Origin: Granulosicoccus sp964498925
GTDB lineage: Bacteria; Pseudomonadota; Gammaproteobacteria; Granulosicoccales; Granulosicoccaceae
Direction of reading: 5' to 3'
Assembly: GCA_964498925.1 (NCBI GenBank)
Contig: CAZCKD010000145.1
Span: 1-9,210 of the forward strand
DNA length: 9,210 nucleotides
Shown: piece after piece, positions 6,666 through 9,210 of the stretch
Layout: the number at the start of each line of letters is the position of its first letter
Numbering within the stretch: position 1 is the first letter of the stretch
The notes under the pieces: model-generated
Told to the model about the DNA's origin: nothing
Seen by the model: only the letters and a program-made list of their open reading frames with translations
The model's database searches: none
Program-made: the position numbers and the translations under genes

Positions 6666-7792
6666 CAGGCTGAAGCCACCTCATCGACAGAACGAAATTT
6701 TAAATACAGACGAACAACCCACGGTCTTAGCATCAAGGCCAAGGCACCGGAAAACAAAATGATTAAGCCTTGAATGGCAACCACCATCTCCCGAGTAATT
6801 TTAGGGATCTCAAACGCCAACTCTGCTCCGCCTTGATACAGCACACCGAAGAGCAAGCTGGCCATAATGATTCCAACGGGATGGTTTCGTCCCATCAACG
6901 ACACAGCTATTCCGGTGAATCCGTATCCAGCTGTGAAATTAAGCAGCAGTCGATGATGCACACCCATAATTTCATTGACCGCGACAAATCCAGCCAACGC
7001 TCCAGACAAACACATCGCGCTAATGATGACTGTCTTAGGTTTGATACCCGCATATCGAGCAGCATCCTCACTGTGACCTGCGGTGCGAAGCTCATACCCC
7101 CAACGTGTCCGCCAAATATATATCCAGACAAATAGGCAGCAAAGCAACGCAAAAAACAGCGATAGGTTCAGAGGGGTTCGCGTCACCTGCCAACCAAACC
7201 ACCCTAGAAATTCATGCATGAAGGGCAACCACGCTGCTTCATCGAACACACGTGATTCGGGTGACATCTGACCCGGCTTTATAAACACATTGACCAGCAA
7301 ATACACCATGATGGACGACGCAATAAAATTAAACATTATCGTCGTGATAACGATGTGGCTACCGCGATGCGCTTGCAACCAAGCTGGAATAAAAGCCCAG
7401 GCTGCCCCAAACAACCCTGCTGCAATAATGCCAATCGGTATTAGTAGTATCGTCGGTAGGTAACTGTCGAGCGTAAGGAAGACAACACCTACACCAAGCC
7501 CACCAATGTAGGCCTGACCTTCGCCACCAATGTTAAACAGGCTGGCATGAAAAGCGACGGCTACCGCAAGCCCCGTAAAAATAAAATTAGTGGTGTAGTA
7601 CAAGGTGTACCCCACCGCCTCATCATAACCAAAAGCGCCGTTTATCATGATGGCAACGGCTTCGATGGGATTAACCCCAATAGCCAGCATGATCAGCCCG
7701 GCAAAGAACAAGGCCATAATAATATTGAGTAAAGGTATGACACCTATCTCAAGCCATGCCGGTAACGCTATGCCGCTGGTATTGATTTTCAT
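6665..7792 (-). CDS. BMP/nucleoside-type ABC transporter permease (first subunit)
   Basis: This 375-residue inner-membrane protein belongs to the BPD_transp_2 permease family (NupP/YufP-like). The hallmark FNIGGEGQ lies at 86-93. The cytoplasmic coupling loop, WRTRWGYELRTAG at 227-239 and SEDAARYAGI at 241-250, is the stretch expected to dock on the ATPase. Hydrophobic segments lie near residues 15-38, 66-84, 94-108, 113-137, 148-171, 208-226, 253-275, 286-300, 305-320 and 336-356. The length is normal for the first, longer permease of this transporter class. The ATG at 7792 overlaps the ATPase stop (ATGA, 4 bp), and its own stop overlaps the next permease start by 1 base, so all three are read as one operon. 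Related systems move nucleosides, riboflavin or similar compounds; the sequence does not decide which. Confidence 0.93.
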   Translation of the reverse strand: MKINTSGIALPAWLEIGVIPLLNIIMALFFAGLIMLAIGVNPIEAVAIMINGAFGYDEAVGYTLYYTTNFIFTGLAVAVAFHASLFNIGGEGQAYIGGLGVGVVFLTLDSYLPTILLIPIGIIAAGLFGAAWAFIPAWLQAHRGSHIVITTIMFNFIASSIMVYLLVNVFIKPGQMSPESRVFDEAAWLPFMHEFLGWFGWQVTRTPLNLSLFFALLCCLFVWIYIWRTRWGYELRTAGHSEDAARYAGIKPKTVIISAMCLSGALAGFVAVNEIMGVHHRLLLNFTAGYGFTGIAVSLMGRNHPVGIIMASLLFGVLYQGGAELAFEIPKITREMVVAIQGLIILFSGALALMLRPWVVRLYLKFRSVDEVASA

Positions 7793-9210
7793 GCGGCAAC
7801 ATCCTTGTGCGCATTAGCCATCATGAGACCTAACTGAGTTTTATCGGCGTCTCGGCCGTTTATCTCAGCAACAATCTCACCCTCGTACATAACGATAATA
7901 CGATCGGCTAAAGCCATTATTTCGTCTAACTCAACGGATACCAACAAGACTGCACAGCCACTATCTCTCATCTCGATAATTTTTTCGTGGATGAGTTCGA
8001 TAGCGCCTATATCAACGCCACGGGTAGGCTGGCCGACAAGCAATACTTCAGGCAGCTTTTCCAGCTCGCGCGCAAGAATCAGTTTCTGCTGATTTCCACC
8101 GGAAAATGAAGCCGATTTAAGCTTCGGATCGCCGGGTCGAACATCAAAGCCTTGCATTAATCTACGGCAGGCATTGCGAATAGTTTTAAGTTGAAGCAGG
8201 CCTTTTAAATTAAACTGCATTGAACGCTGATAACCCAACACAGAGCTTTCGGCAGCGGTAAACGCTTTGACCAAACCGAGCTTCAAGCGATCTTCTGGGA
8301 CATGATGAACTTTAAGCTCCCGCATGCGAGCAGGGCCAATCGGGTTTTCAGCATCGGCCTTTTGACCGTTGATGACGAACCCACCGGTAGTTGGTGGTGT
8401 AATACCTGAGAGCACTTCAAGCAGCATAGTTTGCCCATTACCAGCTACACCTGCTACACCGAGGATCTCTCCACGTTTAACGTCAAACGATAAATCATTA
8501 AGTCGCCGCTTACCCGTCCTATCGATAACGCCAACACCGTTGACATCAATACCAATGGCCGTGTCATCGGGTAATGGCTCATCTCTATGATAATTTCGTG
8601 TTTCTAACTTACGACCCACCATTGCCTCGGCTAACTCACTCATACTCGTTTCAGACGTATTCAGGTGAGCAACCATCTCCCCCAGACGCAACACAGAAAC
8701 GGTATCGGTGATATCCATTATCTCCCGCAACTTATGGGTAATTAGGATAACCGTGACACCTCGAGCCTTTAACGCATTTAATACCTTAAACAGCTGATCC
8801 GCTTCTTGTGGGGTTAAAACGCCAGTGGGTTCATCCAGGATGAGAATTTCTGCATTTCTATAGAGCGCTTTGAGTATCTCGGTTCTTTGCTGTTCACCTA
8901 CTGGCAAGTCAGCCACAAGGGAATCTAAATGCACGGACAACTGATACTCATCAGCCAGTCGCGTCAACGCGGCGCGGGCATCCGTAGCACTCTTGGAGAG
9001 AAGCGCGTGATCCTCAGCCCCCAGCATGACATTCTCTAACACGCTGAAAGTATCAACCAACATGAAGTGCTGATGCACCATGCCGATACCGGCACTGATG
9101 GCATCGCGGGAATTTTGGATATTAACGACTTTTCCGTTGATGAGAATATCGCCGGTATCAGCTTGATAGAAGCCGTAAAGAATACTCATCAAGGTTGATT
9201 TGCCGGCTCC
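7789..9210 (-). CDS. BMP/nucleoside-type ABC transporter ATPase with two nucleotide-binding domains, 5' end outside window
   Basis: The reading frame is open to the window edge: the last six codons (9193-9210) read GAGKST, the end of the first Walker A motif, so the true start lies beyond position 9210. Counting from that first visible residue, 473 residues are present; about 35-40 are missing compared with the usual 505-520. The first domain is complete after Walker A: Q-loop HQHF 46-49, signature LPVGEQQR 102-109, Walker B ILILDEPTG 122-130 and switch His159. The second domain has a degenerate Walker A (GVAGNGQ 254-260), a good signature FSGGNQQK 369-376, Walker B VLLVGQPTRGVD 389-400 with Gly-Gln in place of Asp-Glu, and Ser425 where the switch His would be. 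This asymmetry is normal for the family (NupO/YufO, RbsA-like). The protein energises the two permeases encoded downstream. A substrate-binding lipoprotein gene is expected upstream, outside the window. Confidence 0.94.
   Translation of the reverse strand, partial: GAGKSTLMSILYGFYQADTGDILINGKVVNIQNSRDAISAGIGMVHQHFMLVDTFSVLENVMLGAEDHALLSKSATDARAALTRLADEYQLSVHLDSLVADLPVGEQQRTEILKALYRNAEILILDEPTGVLTPQEADQLFKVLNALKARGVTVILITHKLREIMDITDTVSVLRLGEMVAHLNTSETSMSELAEAMVGRKLETRNYHRDEPLPDDTAIGIDVNGVGVIDRTGKRRLNDLSFDVKRGEILGVAGVAGNGQTMLLEVLSGITPPTTGGFVINGQKADAENPIGPARMRELKVHHVPEDRLKLGLVKAFTAAESSVLGYQRSMQFNLKGLLQLKTIRNACRRLMQGFDVRPGDPKLKSASFSGGNQQKLILARELEKLPEVLLVGQPTRGVDIGAIELIHEKIIEMRDSGCAVLLVSVELDEIMALADRIIVMYEGEIVAEINGRDADKTQLGLMMANAHKDVAA

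Noticed and set aside
7789..8460. The second nucleotide-binding domain of the ATPase as a decayed, inactive domain.
   Set aside because: A degenerate Walker A, Gln in Walker B and loss of the switch His are normal for this sugar/nucleoside importer ATPase class, so they do not indicate gene decay.

Overview
The window looks like chromosomal DNA from a Gram-negative bacterium, most likely a gammaproteobacterium. ArgG and MnmH resemble the E. coli proteins along their whole length, and selD is the fused oxidoreductase-SelD form common in proteobacteria. Assignment below class level is not supported. A run of exactly 100 N marks a draft scaffold, possibly a metagenome bin.

Layout, left to right. 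(1) Positions 1-54 are six perfect copies of a 9-bp tandem repeat at the window edge, followed by about 265 bp with no convincing gene. (2) A small inner-membrane DUF3429 protein is encoded on the + strand (321-842). It converges on a minus-strand cluster. (3) That cluster, read right to left, is argG (argininosuccinate synthase), mnmH (tRNA 2-selenouridine synthase) and a fused selD (NADH-dehydrogenase-like flavoprotein plus selenide, water dikinase). mnmH and selD overlap by 4 bp, and argG sits 35 bp upstream of mnmH. (4) A 371-bp intergenic stretch (5620-5990) is bracketed by inverted copies of a GGTCCGACC-type motif. It may be a small non-autonomous mobile element lying between the argG promoter and the stop codon of the next gene. 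(5) A second minus-strand operon (5991 to beyond 9210) encodes a BMP/nucleoside-type ABC importer: a duplicated ATPase (5' end outside the window) and two BPD_transp_2 permeases, with overlapping start and stop codons. The second permease is interrupted by the N gap.

How the genes work together. SelD makes selenophosphate from selenide and ATP, and MnmH uses it to convert 2-thiouridine to 2-selenouridine at the wobble position of certain tRNAs, so these two form a producer-consumer pair. The fused flavoprotein may supply or tune reduced selenium, but its role is not established. ArgG acts in arginine synthesis and has no known link to selenium; it may simply share transcription. The ABC genes probably take up nucleosides or a related small molecule, with the binding protein encoded outside the window.

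Nothing here is a clear new defence or mobile system. The points most worth a second look are the inverted-repeat-bounded stretch next to the argG promoter and the argG-mnmH-selD arrangement.
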